This document shows, in pieces, positions 1 through 7,485 of a DNA stretch of 10,660 nt. A model generated the notes under the pieces. It was given only the letters and a program-made list of their open reading frames with translations, was not told the origin of the DNA and did not search any database. Source of the DNA: CAZESH01 sp964514665 (GTDB lineage Bacteria > Bacillota > Bacilli > Paenibacillales > KCTC-25726). The stretch lies in contig CAZESH010000141.1 in assembly GCA_964514665.1 (NCBI GenBank), forward strand, positions 1-10,660. Direction: 5' to 3'. Position 1 is the stretch's first letter; every line of letters begins with the position of its first letter. The position numbers and the translations under genes were made by a program.

Positions 1-17
1 GTAGGACGTCGCCAAGC
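1..17 (+). rRNA. rrf: 5S ribosomal RNA, 3' end only (partial)
   Basis: The first 17 bases match the conserved 3' end of Firmicute 5S rRNA, the GUAGGACG-x-CGCCAAGC strand that pairs with the 5' end of the molecule in helix I. The rest of the gene lies left of the window. An intrinsic terminator begins four bases later, as expected at the end of an rrn operon. Only a short piece is visible, so the call rests on this motif, the terminator and the gene order that follows, which resembles the region downstream of rrnO in B. subtilis. Confidence 0.85.
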
Positions 18-20
18 CGC

Positions 21-60
21 AAACACTGCTGACATGATGTCGGTGGTGTTTTTTTATTTT
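21..60 (+). terminator. Intrinsic terminator of the rrn operon
   Basis: A 13-bp stem (positions 21-33 with 39-51, three G-U wobbles) closes a five-base loop ATGAT. It runs into a T-rich tract at 48-60. It lies immediately after the 5S rRNA end and should end transcription of the upstream rRNA operon. Confidence 0.85.
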
Positions 61-180
61 CAGCATTTGCAAAAATATTCATAAACTGGTGATCGGTTAA
101 GCTATCCCCTGTAAATGGACGAATTAGATTCCCATACAAAAAAAGCAATGGGATCATAATAAATGCAGGGGGTGAAGGTC

Positions 181-1452
181 GTGAGAAAGCTCAAACAACG
201 CTATCGAATCACTTTTATCATTTTTATTATTTGTTCGTTGCTGTTGACTTCTTGCAATAAACAATTCGGCAGCCCGTCTCTTACCTTGCAAAGGGGCTCC
301 GACAAGGCGGTTAATTTACAAAATGGGCCTCAGTTGTTTGTACCGCAGCTATTGGCCAATAAAGGCGTAAAAACCCCAAAAGAACCTCTGGGTGACAATG
401 AACAGATTGATCTTGCAGGTTCAAGGTTTTTCAAACTAAACCAGCAGGTAAAGGGGATTTATGTCCCGGGCGATATGGCAGTTGATAATCGCTTGGATAG
501 CTTGATCAAGCTCGTTCGAAATGCCCATCTCAACGCGGTGGTCATCGACATTAAAAATGATAACGGACAGATTACTTATCATTCGCAGGTTCCATTGGTT
601 AGAAAAATCGGATCGGATCGAACCGCGAAAATAAAAAACATAGGAGCGTTTGTTCAGAAGCTGAAAAAAAGCCGCATTTATGTGATTGGCAGGTTGGTCA
701 CCTTTAAAGACCCATATTTGGCTATGAAACGCAAGTCATGGGCGATTCACAGGAAGAACGGCACCGTCTGGAAGGATCGTCACGGTATCAGCTGGGTAGA
801 CCCCTATCGGCCGGAGGTGCAAAGCTATAACATAGAAATTGCGTTGGAGGCGGCAAAAAAAGGGTTTGATGAAATCCAGTTTGACTATGTGCGTTTTCCG
901 GAACATGCCGAGAAGCTGGCCCGAGAGGTTCAATTCCAGAATCCGCTGAAGCTTGAAAAATGGGAATTGATCGCTGCTTTTTTTAAAACGGCTTCCGTAC
1001 CTATTCACGCACAGCACGCATTGCTGGCAGCTGATGTTTTTGGTTTGACAACCTCCACTTCTGATGATATGGGCATCGGGCAGCAGTGGGGTCAAATCGT
1101 GCGCAATGTGGACATCATTTGCCCGATGATCTATCCGTCTCACTATACACAAGGAAATTACGGCGTGAAGTATCCGGATTTGCAGCCCTATGCAGTTGTG
1201 CGAAAGGCGCTTTCGGATGCCATTGAAAAAAACCGAAGGCTGGAAAAACAGCAATTGCATACGGCAGAAATTCGTCCATGGCTGCAAGCATTCACGGCCA
1301 GTTGGGTAAAACCTCATCAGCATTACGGAGTAAAGCAGATTCAAGAGCAAATTGAAGCTGCCCGTTCGTTAAAGATTGACGGGTATTTATTGTGGAATCC
1401 CTCAAATCCTAATAAAATGATGAAATCACTCGGAAATTCTAACAATTATTGA
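181..1452 (+). CDS. Lipoprotein with putative glycoside hydrolase (DUF4015-type) domain
   Basis: Predicted surface-anchored protein of unproven activity. The GTG at 181 (423 aa) is preferred because AGGGGGTG at 167-174 sits about 7 bases upstream; an in-frame ATG at 163 would add six residues but has no ribosome site. The N-terminus has basic residues, a hydrophobic stretch and a lipobox LTSC with Cys25, so it is probably a lipoprotein. A roughly 60-residue linker leads to a TIM-barrel-like domain at about residues 90-410. Family-type motifs are KGIYVPG, NAVVIDIKNDNG, FDEIQFDYVRFP, ADVFG, DIICPMIYPSHY, IRPWLQ and DGYLLWNPSN. These fit the DUF4015/COG1306 putative glycosyl hydrolases; the Asp in QFDYVRFP is a candidate active-site residue. 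No substrate is established. It occupies the slot of yaaC in B. subtilis. No convincing promoter was seen at 61-160, and no terminator before guaB. Confidence 0.85.
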   Translation: MRKLKQRYRITFIIFIICSLLLTSCNKQFGSPSLTLQRGSDKAVNLQNGPQLFVPQLLANKGVKTPKEPLGDNEQIDLAGSRFFKLNQQVKGIYVPGDMAVDNRLDSLIKLVRNAHLNAVVIDIKNDNGQITYHSQVPLVRKIGSDRTAKIKNIGAFVQKLKKSRIYVIGRLVTFKDPYLAMKRKSWAIHRKNGTVWKDRHGISWVDPYRPEVQSYNIEIALEAAKKGFDEIQFDYVRFPEHAEKLAREVQFQNPLKLEKWELIAAFFKTASVPIHAQHALLAADVFGLTTSTSDDMGIGQQWGQIVRNVDIICPMIYPSHYTQGNYGVKYPDLQPYAVVRKALSDAIEKNRRLEKQQLHTAEIRPWLQAFTASWVKPHQHYGVKQIQEQIEAARSLKIDGYLLWNPSNPNKMMKSLGNSNNY

Positions 1453-1468
1453 AAGCTGATGGTTAGCC

Positions 1469-1497
1469 TTGACGCTATATTACGCTTCTGCTAATAT
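1469..1497 (+). promoter_or_regulatory. guaB promoter, sigma-A type with extended -10
   Basis: The -35 TTGACG (1469-1474) and -10 TAATAT (1492-1497) are separated by exactly 17 bases. A TG dinucleotide one base before the -10 (1489-1490) makes it an extended -10. Transcription would begin near 1504 and leave a leader of about 50 bases, too short for a guanine riboswitch. No clear PurR box was seen. Confidence 0.7.
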
Positions 1498-1554
1498 TGC
1501 AATAATATACGGACGAATCAGGATCAAAATCACAAATAAGGAGGGTTATATTTC

Positions 1555-3012
1555 GTGTGGGAATCGAAGTTTGCCAAGGAAGGATTAACCTTTGACGATG
1601 TTTTGTTGGTGCCACGGAAATCGGAAGTGTTCGGTCGGCAGATTGACGTGTCCATAAAACTGGCGGAAACCATTAAATTAAATATTCCCTTTCTCAGCTC
1701 GGCGATGGACACGGTAACGGAATCCGCGTTGGCCATAGCCATTGCAAGAGAAGGCGGAATTGGAGTCATTCACAAAAATTTAAGCATCAGCCAGCAGGCG
1801 GAAGAAGTGGATCGGGTCAAACGTTCAGAAAGTGGAGTAATCACCAATCCTTTCTCCCTGACACCGGAACATCATGTATATGACGCTGAGGAGCTGATGA
1901 GCAAGTTCCGCATATCGGGTGTACCGATCGTTGACCAGCATAACAAGCTGGTTGGCATTTTAACCAACAGGGATTTGCGATTTGTTCATGATTATTCGAT
2001 TAAAATCAGCGAGGTCATGACGAAGGACAAATTGGTGACGGCTGCAGTGGGAACTACGCTTCAAGAAGCCGAAATCATTTTGCAGAAGCATAAAATCGAA
2101 AAGCTCCCTTTGGTGGACAGTTCCAATGAATTAAAGGGTCTTATCACGATCAAGGACATAGAAAAGGCGATTCAGTTCCCGAATGCTGCCAAGGATTCGC
2201 AAGGAAGGCTGTTGGTTGCTGCCGCTGTAGGCGTGTCCAAGGATGTTATGGAGCGTGCGGAAGCGCTCGTCAACTCAGGTGTAGACATGATTGTCGTTGA
2301 TTCCGCTCACGGTCATCATATCAACATCGCCAATACTGTACAAATGTTGAGAAGCAAGTTCCCTGATCTTGTGATTGCCGCAGGTAATGTAGCGACCGGC
2401 CAGGCAACTCGCGACTTGATTGAAGCAGGGGCCAACATCGTCAAGGTTGGCATCGGGCCGGGATCGATTTGTACGACCAGGGTAGTGGCGGGAATTGGAG
2501 TTCCACAGATAACGGCCATTTATGATTGTGCAACGGCAGCAAGGCCTTACAATGTGCCGATTATTGCCGATGGGGGGATTAAGTACTCCGGAGACGTTCC
2601 CAAAGCCATTGCCGCCGGGGCGGATGCGGTGATGATCGGAAGCTTGTTTGCCGGTACGGAAGAAAGCCCCGGGGAATCGGAAATATTCCAGGGAAGAAGA
2701 TTTAAGGTGTACCGCGGCATGGGTTCGCTCGGCGCCATGAAGGAAGGAAGTAAAGACCGTTATTTCCAGGAAAATGAGAGCAAGCTCGTCCCTGAAGGGA
2801 TTGAAGGCCGCGTTCCTTATAAAGGGCCGATTGCCGACATCATCTATCAGCTGGTCGGAGGTCTGCGCTCGGGAATGGGCTATTGCGGCACGAAGACGAT
2901 TCAGGAGCTGAAGGAAGATACGGAGTTTATCCGCATCACCAATGCAGGCTTGCGCGAAAGTCATCCGCATGATGTGCAGATCACCAAAGAATCGCCCAAC
3001 TATTCCCTATAA
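1555..3012 (+). CDS. guaB: IMP dehydrogenase
   Basis: Cytosolic enzyme oxidising IMP to XMP with NAD+, the committed step of guanine nucleotide synthesis. The GTG start at 1555 follows TAAGGAGGG (1537-1545) with 9 bases between. Length 485 aa is normal for bacterial GuaB. The N-terminal barrel strand has LTFDDVLLVP at 11-20. Two CBS domains interrupt the barrel at about 96-205 (SGVPIVD, LVGILTNRD, LPLVD, LKGLITIKD). The catalytic loop is GPGSICTTRV with Cys306. Substrate-phosphate contacts lie in IADGGIKYSGD (Asp339) and the mobile flap holds Arg402-Tyr403. Nothing essential is missing. The gene has its own promoter and a strong terminator after it, so it is probably monocistronic, with possible read-in from the lipoprotein gene. 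Confidence 0.98.
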   Translation: MWESKFAKEGLTFDDVLLVPRKSEVFGRQIDVSIKLAETIKLNIPFLSSAMDTVTESALAIAIAREGGIGVIHKNLSISQQAEEVDRVKRSESGVITNPFSLTPEHHVYDAEELMSKFRISGVPIVDQHNKLVGILTNRDLRFVHDYSIKISEVMTKDKLVTAAVGTTLQEAEIILQKHKIEKLPLVDSSNELKGLITIKDIEKAIQFPNAAKDSQGRLLVAAAVGVSKDVMERAEALVNSGVDMIVVDSAHGHHINIANTVQMLRSKFPDLVIAAGNVATGQATRDLIEAGANIVKVGIGPGSICTTRVVAGIGVPQITAIYDCATAARPYNVPIIADGGIKYSGDVPKAIAAGADAVMIGSLFAGTEESPGESEIFQGRRFKVYRGMGSLGAMKEGSKDRYFQENESKLVPEGIEGRVPYKGPIADIIYQLVGGLRSGMGYCGTKTIQELKEDTEFIRITNAGLRESHPHDVQITKESPNYSL

Positions 3013-3040
3013 CTAATATTGGACATGCTGGATAAAATTG

Positions 3041-3071
3041 AAAGGCAGGGAACGGCACCCTGCCTTTTTTT
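3041..3071 (+). terminator. Intrinsic terminator of guaB
   Basis: A perfect 10-bp stem, AAAGGCAGGG with CCCTGCCTTT, encloses the loop AACGGCA and is followed by a run of T to 3071. It lies 28 bases after the guaB stop and insulates guaB from dacA. Confidence 0.93.
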
Positions 3072-3084
3072 GCTTAATTCCATA

Positions 3085-3110
3085 TGATACAATGAACAAA
3101 ATGATAGAAT
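3085..3110 (+). promoter_or_regulatory. Candidate dacA promoter(s): two tandem extended -10 elements
   Basis: Two extended -10 sequences lie 17 bases apart: TGATACAAT (3085-3093) and TGATAGAAT (3102-3110). Each matches TATAAT at five of six bases. Neither has a good -35; the one for the upstream element would fall in the T-tract of the guaB terminator. Starts near 3100 or 3117 would give short leaders before the ribosome site at 3124-3128. Confidence 0.5.
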
Positions 3111-3137
3111 ACCAGATGGGATAGGGAGTTGAATCGG

Positions 3138-4484
3138 TTGTTGCAGTTTCGGAAACATTTTAATATGAAAATTCCTGCCATGATTTTAGCCGCTGCATTG
3201 ATTTTGCAAAGTTTTTCTTTCGTATTGACTACGGACATTGCGAAGGCTGAGGATAATGCCGCCATCAATGTTGCGGCAAAAGCGGCCATATTAATCGAAG
3301 CCGGATCCGGACAAACCCTTTTCGAGATGAATGCCAATACGCCGCTGCCTCCTGCGAGCATGGCGAAAATGATGACGGAATATCTCGTATTGGAGAAAAT
3401 AAAGAAAGGCGCAATCCAGTGGAACTCGCAAGTCACGGTCAGCAAGACAGCGGCCAATGTGGGAGGTTCGGGTCAGCTGCTTGCGGCGGGAGAAACGTAT
3501 ACAGTAGAGGATTTGTTCAAGGCGCTCTCGGTTTATTCCTCGAATGATGCAGCAGTGGCTTTGGCTGAATATATCGGTGGCAGCATTGAAAAATTTGCGC
3601 AGATGATGAATCAAGAAGCCAAAACGTTGGGGCTGTCCGATCAGGCATATTTCATTGATCCGACCGGATTGGACCGTTCAGATCTGAAAAAAATGATTGG
3701 CTACGATCCGGGGTCGCTTCCCGGAGAGACACAATTGACGGCCCATGATTGTGCGATTTTGGCACAGCATATTGTCATGAATCATCCAGAAGCGCTGAAA
3801 TATACGAGCGAGACCGATGCATATTTGAAGCCGGGCGATGAACGGTATCATATGAAAAACTGGAATCATATGCTGGCAGGATGGAAAACGTACAAGAATG
3901 GAAAAAATAATTATGCAGTCTATGCATATCCCGGTGTGGACGGGCTGAAAACGGGAACGACCGATCGGGCGGGCGCTTGCTTTACGGGAACCGCGGAACG
4001 AAACGGCATACGTCTGATTACAGTTGTAATGGGTGTTGCTCATGAGCCAAACCCCGATAAACGTTTTATGGAAACCGCAAAAATGTTGGATTACGGTTTT
4101 AATAACTTCGAAAAGAAGACGATCCTTACCGCCAAGTCGCAAATCGACGCTCTGAAAAAGGTCAATGTCAAAAAAGGCGTACAAATCGAGGTGCCTTTGG
4201 TAACGGAGAACGGAGCGCAATTTATTATCCGCAAAGGGGATACAGAAAAGGACTTTACCTTGAAGGCAGTCTCCAAGCCGGAAAACGAGATTGTGGCTCC
4301 GATCAAAAAAGGCGATGTGTTAGGCAAGCTGACGGTTACGTATAATAAGAACCACGCTGTTACACAGACCATCAATCTGATTGCTGCCGAAGATGTGGAG
4401 AAAGCCGGCTGGTGGCGATTGTTATTTAGAGGCATGGGCAATTTCTTCAAGGATTTGCTTCACGGCATCAAGAATTTATTTTAA
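3138..4484 (+). CDS. dacA: D-alanyl-D-alanine carboxypeptidase (PBP5-type, DacA)
   Basis: Low-molecular-mass penicillin-binding protein that removes the terminal D-Ala from peptidoglycan pentapeptides outside the cell. From the TTG at 3138 (448 aa) it starts with a signal peptide ending in AKA near residue 37. The active site is complete: SxxK as Ser74-Met-Ala-Lys77, SxN as Ser134-Ser-Asn136 and KTG at Lys271. After the transpeptidase domain comes a beta-rich PBP5 C-terminal domain (about 325-415) and a tryptophan- and phenylalanine-rich amphipathic tail (about 422-448) of the kind that anchors DacA to the membrane. Start choice is uncertain: GGGAG at 3124-3128 is 9 bases before TTG 3138 but touches the TTG at 3129 (451 aa). 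An ATG at 3165 lacks a ribosome site. No clear terminator follows, so read-through into pdxS is possible. Confidence 0.96.
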   Translation: MLQFRKHFNMKIPAMILAAALILQSFSFVLTTDIAKAEDNAAINVAAKAAILIEAGSGQTLFEMNANTPLPPASMAKMMTEYLVLEKIKKGAIQWNSQVTVSKTAANVGGSGQLLAAGETYTVEDLFKALSVYSSNDAAVALAEYIGGSIEKFAQMMNQEAKTLGLSDQAYFIDPTGLDRSDLKKMIGYDPGSLPGETQLTAHDCAILAQHIVMNHPEALKYTSETDAYLKPGDERYHMKNWNHMLAGWKTYKNGKNNYAVYAYPGVDGLKTGTTDRAGACFTGTAERNGIRLITVVMGVAHEPNPDKRFMETAKMLDYGFNNFEKKTILTAKSQIDALKKVNVKKGVQIEVPLVTENGAQFIIRKGDTEKDFTLKAVSKPENEIVAPIKKGDVLGKLTVTYNKNHAVTQTINLIAAEDVEKAGWWRLLFRGMGNFFKDLLHGIKNLF

Positions 4485-4497
4485 AACAAGCTGCCGG

Positions 4498-4526
4498 TTG
4501 TATATTTATGCTGCTTGATGTAAAAT
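4498..4526 (+). promoter_or_regulatory. Candidate promoter of pdxS-pdxT-serS
   Basis: A weak -35 TTGTAT (4498-4503) is 17 bases from a good -10 TAAAAT (4521-4526). Transcription would start near 4533, about 34 bases before the pdxS start. The spacing is ideal, but only three of six -35 bases match. Confidence 0.5.
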
Positions 4527-4566
4527 AAAAAATTAGGAATTTGAAGTGATATGGAGGATACTGACA

Positions 4567-5448
4567 ATGGAAACAGGGACTTCGCGTGTTAAAAAGGGAA
4601 TGGCGGAAATGCAAAAAGGCGGCGTCATTATGGATGTAATGAACGCTGAGCAAGCAAAAATTGCTGAAGCTGCAGGGGCATCAGCAGTAATGGCGCTGGA
4701 AAGAGTGCCTGCAGATATCCGTGCGGCGGGAGGCGTGGCGCGGATGGCTGATCCCACTATTATAGAAGACGTTATGAAGGTTGTAACCATTCCGGTAATG
4801 GCCAAGGCAAGAATCGGACATTTTGTGGAAGCCAAGCTGTTGGAAGCTATGGGTGTGGACTACATTGATGAAAGTGAAGTGCTGACTCCTGCCGACGAAG
4901 TGTTTCATATCAACAAACAAGAGTTTACCATTCCTTTTGTTTGCGGTGCCAGAGATTTGGGTGAAGCGCTGAGACGTATTCGGGAAGGCGCCTCGATGAT
5001 TCGCACCAAAGGCGAGCCGGGAACGGGCAACATTGTAGAAGCCGTGCGTCATATGCGCATGATGATGTCGCAAGTCCGCAAGGTACAGGGCTTGTCCAAG
5101 GACGAACTGATGGCGGAAGCGAAGAACATTGGCGCTCCATACGAGCTGCTGCTCGAGGTTCACGAAACCGGCAAGCTGCCAGTCGTAAACTTTGCCGCCG
5201 GAGGCGTGGCAACGCCAGCCGATGCTGCTCTGATGATGCATTTGGGCGCTGAAGGTGTGTTCGTTGGATCGGGTATTTTTAAGTCCGACAATCCGGAAAA
5301 GTTTGCCAAAGCAATTGTTGAAGCGACAACACATTATACCGATTATGCTTTGATTACCCAACTTTCCAAAAACCTCGGCACGCCGATGAAAGGCATCGAG
5401 ATTTCCAAGCTGAACGCGGCTGAGCGCATGCAGGAGCGCGGCTGGTAG
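4567..5448 (+). CDS. pdxS: Pyridoxal 5'-phosphate synthase, synthase subunit PdxS
   Basis: Synthase subunit of the deoxyxylulose-5-phosphate-independent vitamin B6 pathway. It joins ribose 5-phosphate, glyceraldehyde 3-phosphate and ammonia into PLP, in a 12-mer decorated by PdxT. The ATG at 4567 (293 aa) follows GGAGG at 4553-4557 by 9 bases, and the protein then begins METGTSRVKKGMAEMQ like its family. A GTG at 4546 would add seven residues and lies upstream of that ribosome site. Visible family landmarks are Asp23 in GGVIMDV, the catalytic Lys80 in PVMAKARIGH, the second lysine Lys148 in RTKGEPGTGN, the phosphate-binding stretch NFAAGGVATPADAA and GVFVGSGIF, and the C-terminal MQERGW. Conservation is very high with no damage. 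It is followed 44 bases later by its partner pdxT. Confidence 0.98.
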   Translation: METGTSRVKKGMAEMQKGGVIMDVMNAEQAKIAEAAGASAVMALERVPADIRAAGGVARMADPTIIEDVMKVVTIPVMAKARIGHFVEAKLLEAMGVDYIDESEVLTPADEVFHINKQEFTIPFVCGARDLGEALRRIREGASMIRTKGEPGTGNIVEAVRHMRMMMSQVRKVQGLSKDELMAEAKNIGAPYELLLEVHETGKLPVVNFAAGGVATPADAALMMHLGAEGVFVGSGIFKSDNPEKFAKAIVEATTHYTDYALITQLSKNLGTPMKGIEISKLNAAERMQERGW

Positions 5449-5492
5449 AACATCGGAAGCTTATTCATGCATACAGGAAAGAAGGGTTATAG

Positions 5493-6083
5493 ATGAAGAT
5501 CGGCGTTCTTGCTTTACAAGGGGCCGTGGCGGAACACATCCGCATGATCAAGCAGGCGGGTGCTGAAGGAATCATCATCAAGCGAAAAGAACAATTGGAG
5601 GATATCGACGGCATCATTATCCCTGGCGGTGAAAGCACCACAATCGGCAAGCTGATGCGGGAATATCAATTTATTGATGCGCTGCGGGATTTTTCCTCCA
5701 AGAAGAAGCCGATTTTCGGTACCTGTGCCGGACTGATCGTGATTGCGAAGCGAATTGTCGGTCAAGCGGATGCACATCTGCAGCTGATGGATATCGAGGT
5801 GGAAAGAAATGCGTTCGGAAGGCAGCGGGAAAGCTTTGAAGTGGATCTTCCGATCAAAGGACTTGATCATCCGTTGAGGGCCGTCTTCATTCGGGCACCC
5901 TTAATTGTAAGTGTGGGGGCGGAAGTCGAGGTTTTGGCCGAATACCGTGATCAGGTCGTCGCGGCAAGACAAGGCCATCTGCTCGCTGCTTCCTTTCATC
6001 CCGAGCTAACCGATGATCACAGTCTGCACGCCTTTTTTATCGAGATGGTGAAACAGGGAAAATCGGCATCGGCCAAGTCTTAA
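5493..6083 (+). CDS. pdxT: Pyridoxal 5'-phosphate synthase, glutaminase subunit PdxT
   Basis: Class I glutamine amidotransferase that hydrolyses glutamine and passes ammonia to PdxS. At 196 aa it equals the usual family length. The triad is intact: nucleophile Cys78 in GTCAG, and His169 and Glu171 in FHPEL. The oxyanion and substrate loop GGEST is at 45-49, and the family stretch VERNAFGRQ is at 103-111. The ATG at 5493 has AAGAAGGG about 6 bases upstream. Placement directly after pdxS is the standard arrangement and supports one transcript. Only 39 bases separate it from serS, with no terminator between. Confidence 0.97.
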   Translation: MKIGVLALQGAVAEHIRMIKQAGAEGIIIKRKEQLEDIDGIIIPGGESTTIGKLMREYQFIDALRDFSSKKKPIFGTCAGLIVIAKRIVGQADAHLQLMDIEVERNAFGRQRESFEVDLPIKGLDHPLRAVFIRAPLIVSVGAEVEVLAEYRDQVVAARQGHLLAASFHPELTDDHSLHAFFIEMVKQGKSASAKS

Positions 6084-6122
6084 ACCTTTGATGAAAACTT
6101 AACCTCTGAGGAGGCGTTTCTT

Positions 6123-7400
6123 TTGTTGGATGTGAAGCTGTTTCGAAATGAATATGAACGTGTAGAAGAAGCGATGAATCAGCGGGGAAAAAATGTGGAG
6201 GATGTGCGGAAGTTCCCGGATTTGGATTTGCGCAGAAGGGAGCTGCTGCAGGAAAGCGAATCCTTGAAGAGCAGGCGCAACACCGTTTCCCAGGAAGTGG
6301 CCAAACTGAAGAAAGCCGGTCAGGATGCAGAAGCCTTGATTGTTGAAATGCGCGAGGTTTCCGATCGCATTAAGCAACTGGATGATGAAGTGCGCGAGTT
6401 GGAAGCGGTAATCAGCGATCTGCTGCTGACGATTCCGAATCTGCCGCATGCTTCGGTTCCCATCGGTCTTACCGAAGAGGAAAATCAAGAGCTTCGCCAC
6501 TGGTCCAATCCTCCGGTATTTCCATTTGCACCGAAACCGCATTGGGAAATTGCCCAAGAGCTTGGCATCCTTGATTTTGAGGCCGCAGCCAAGGTCACGG
6601 GGTCCCGCTTTGTATTCTACAAAGGGCTTGGCGCACGCTTGGAACGGGCGCTGATGAATTTCATGATGGATCTGCACGGCACGGAGCATGGCTATGAGGA
6701 AATGTTGCCGCCGTATATTGTGAACAGAGACAGCATGATCGGTACCGGACAGCTCCCAAAATTCGAAGAGGATGCGTTTAAGCTTAAGGATACGGATTAT
6801 TATTTGATTCCTACGGCTGAAGTGCCGATCACCAACTATCATCGCGAGGAAATTCTTGCTGCGGGTGATCTTCCCAAGTATTTTGCCGCTTTCAGCGCCT
6901 GCTTTCGTTCGGAAGCTGGATCGGCAGGCAGAGATACACGCGGACTGATTCGCCAGCATCAATTCAACAAGGTAGAGCTGGTCAAGCTCGTCAAGCCCGA
7001 GGATTCTTACGAGGAGCTGGAAAAGCTGACCGCGAATGCGGAAAAGGTGCTGCAGCTGTTGAATCTGCCCTACCGCGTCATGGTGTTGTGTACCGGCGAT
7101 TTGGGCTTTACATCGGCCAAAACGTATGATCTGGAGGTTTGGCTGCCGCACAGCGGGATGTACAGGGAAATTTCCTCCTGCAGCAATTTTGAAGACTTTC
7201 AGGCAAGAAGGGCGAATATCCGCTTTCGTCGCGAAACCGGAGCAAAGCCGGAATTTGTCCATACGCTGAACGGATCGGGCTTGGCGATTGGCCGCACGGT
7301 AGCTGCGATACTGGAAAATTATCAGCAGGAGGACGGCAGCGTACGGATCCCCGAAGTGCTTCACCCGTATATGCGTACGGAGATTATCGAAAGAAAATAG
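6123..7400 (+). CDS. serS: Seryl-tRNA synthetase
   Basis: Class II aminoacyl-tRNA synthetase that charges tRNA-Ser (and starts Sec-tRNA formation where that exists). It is 425 aa from the TTG at 6123, with TGAGGAGG at 6107-6114 lying 8 bases upstream; the adjacent TTG at 6126 is a possible alternative. The N-terminal arm (about 27-103) is a charged heptad-like coiled coil that grips the long variable arm of tRNA-Ser. The catalytic core carries TAEVP (231-235), motif 2 with FRSEAGSAGRDTRGL (261-275), and motif 3 with NGSGLAIGRTVAAILENYQ (383-401). It is followed by a tRNA-Ser gene, as in B. subtilis. In B. subtilis serS is preceded by a T-box leader; here the 39-base gap after pdxT leaves no room for one, so regulation must come from elsewhere. 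Confidence 0.98.
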   Translation: MLDVKLFRNEYERVEEAMNQRGKNVEDVRKFPDLDLRRRELLQESESLKSRRNTVSQEVAKLKKAGQDAEALIVEMREVSDRIKQLDDEVRELEAVISDLLLTIPNLPHASVPIGLTEEENQELRHWSNPPVFPFAPKPHWEIAQELGILDFEAAAKVTGSRFVFYKGLGARLERALMNFMMDLHGTEHGYEEMLPPYIVNRDSMIGTGQLPKFEEDAFKLKDTDYYLIPTAEVPITNYHREEILAAGDLPKYFAAFSACFRSEAGSAGRDTRGLIRQHQFNKVELVKLVKPEDSYEELEKLTANAEKVLQLLNLPYRVMVLCTGDLGFTSAKTYDLEVWLPHSGMYREISSCSNFEDFQARRANIRFRRETGAKPEFVHTLNGSGLAIGRTVAAILENYQQEDGSVRIPEVLHPYMRTEIIERK

Positions 7401-7401
7401 T

Positions 7402-7432
7402 ACCATGGCAAAAAGCTTGATCATACCATGGT
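7402..7432 (+). repeat. CCATGG dyad between serS and the tRNA-Ser promoter
   Basis: The octamer TACCATGG occurs at 7401-7408 and again at 7424-7431 in direct orientation. Because CCATGG is itself palindromic, the same bases also form a 7-bp inverted repeat (7402-7408 with 7426-7432) around a 17-base loop. No T-run follows, so it is a poor terminator. It spans the -35 region of the tRNA promoter. Function unknown. Confidence 0.5.
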
Positions 7433-7446
7433 TTCTGTGATAAAAT
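7417..7446 (+). promoter_or_regulatory. tRNA-Ser promoter with extended -10
   Basis: The -35 TTGATC (7417-7422) and -10 TAAAAT (7441-7446) are 18 bases apart. TG at 7438-7439 gives an extended -10. Transcription would begin near 7453, about 33 bases before the mature tRNA, so the tRNA need not depend on serS read-through. Confidence 0.7.
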
Positions 7447-7485
7447 GCTTCTTGTCACTTGTCTTCAGTGACTACTGATCTACCC

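Noticed and set aside
129..153. Hairpin TCCCAT/ATGGGA before the lipoprotein gene as a regulatory structure
   Set aside because: A stem of 6 bp with a 12-base loop in AT-rich DNA is within chance expectation and does not cover the ribosome site.
736..1350. Open frame of 204 codons on the minus strand within the lipoprotein gene
   Set aside because: The sense frame has lipoprotein and DUF4015 motifs throughout; the antisense product has no recognisable domain.
1504..1554. Guanine riboswitch or PurR box in the guaB leader
   Set aside because: The leader is only about 50 bases and lacks the purine-riboswitch core; no good match to the PurR box was seen.
6099..7424. Long open frame (441 codons) on the minus strand opposite serS
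   Set aside because: It is the complement of a fully conserved serS, has no recognisable family and low-complexity residue use. It is a codon-bias shadow.
7401..7432. Terminator for serS
   Set aside because: The inverted repeat has only 7 bp, a 17-base loop and no T-run. No convincing serS terminator was found; the transcript may run on into the tRNA unit.
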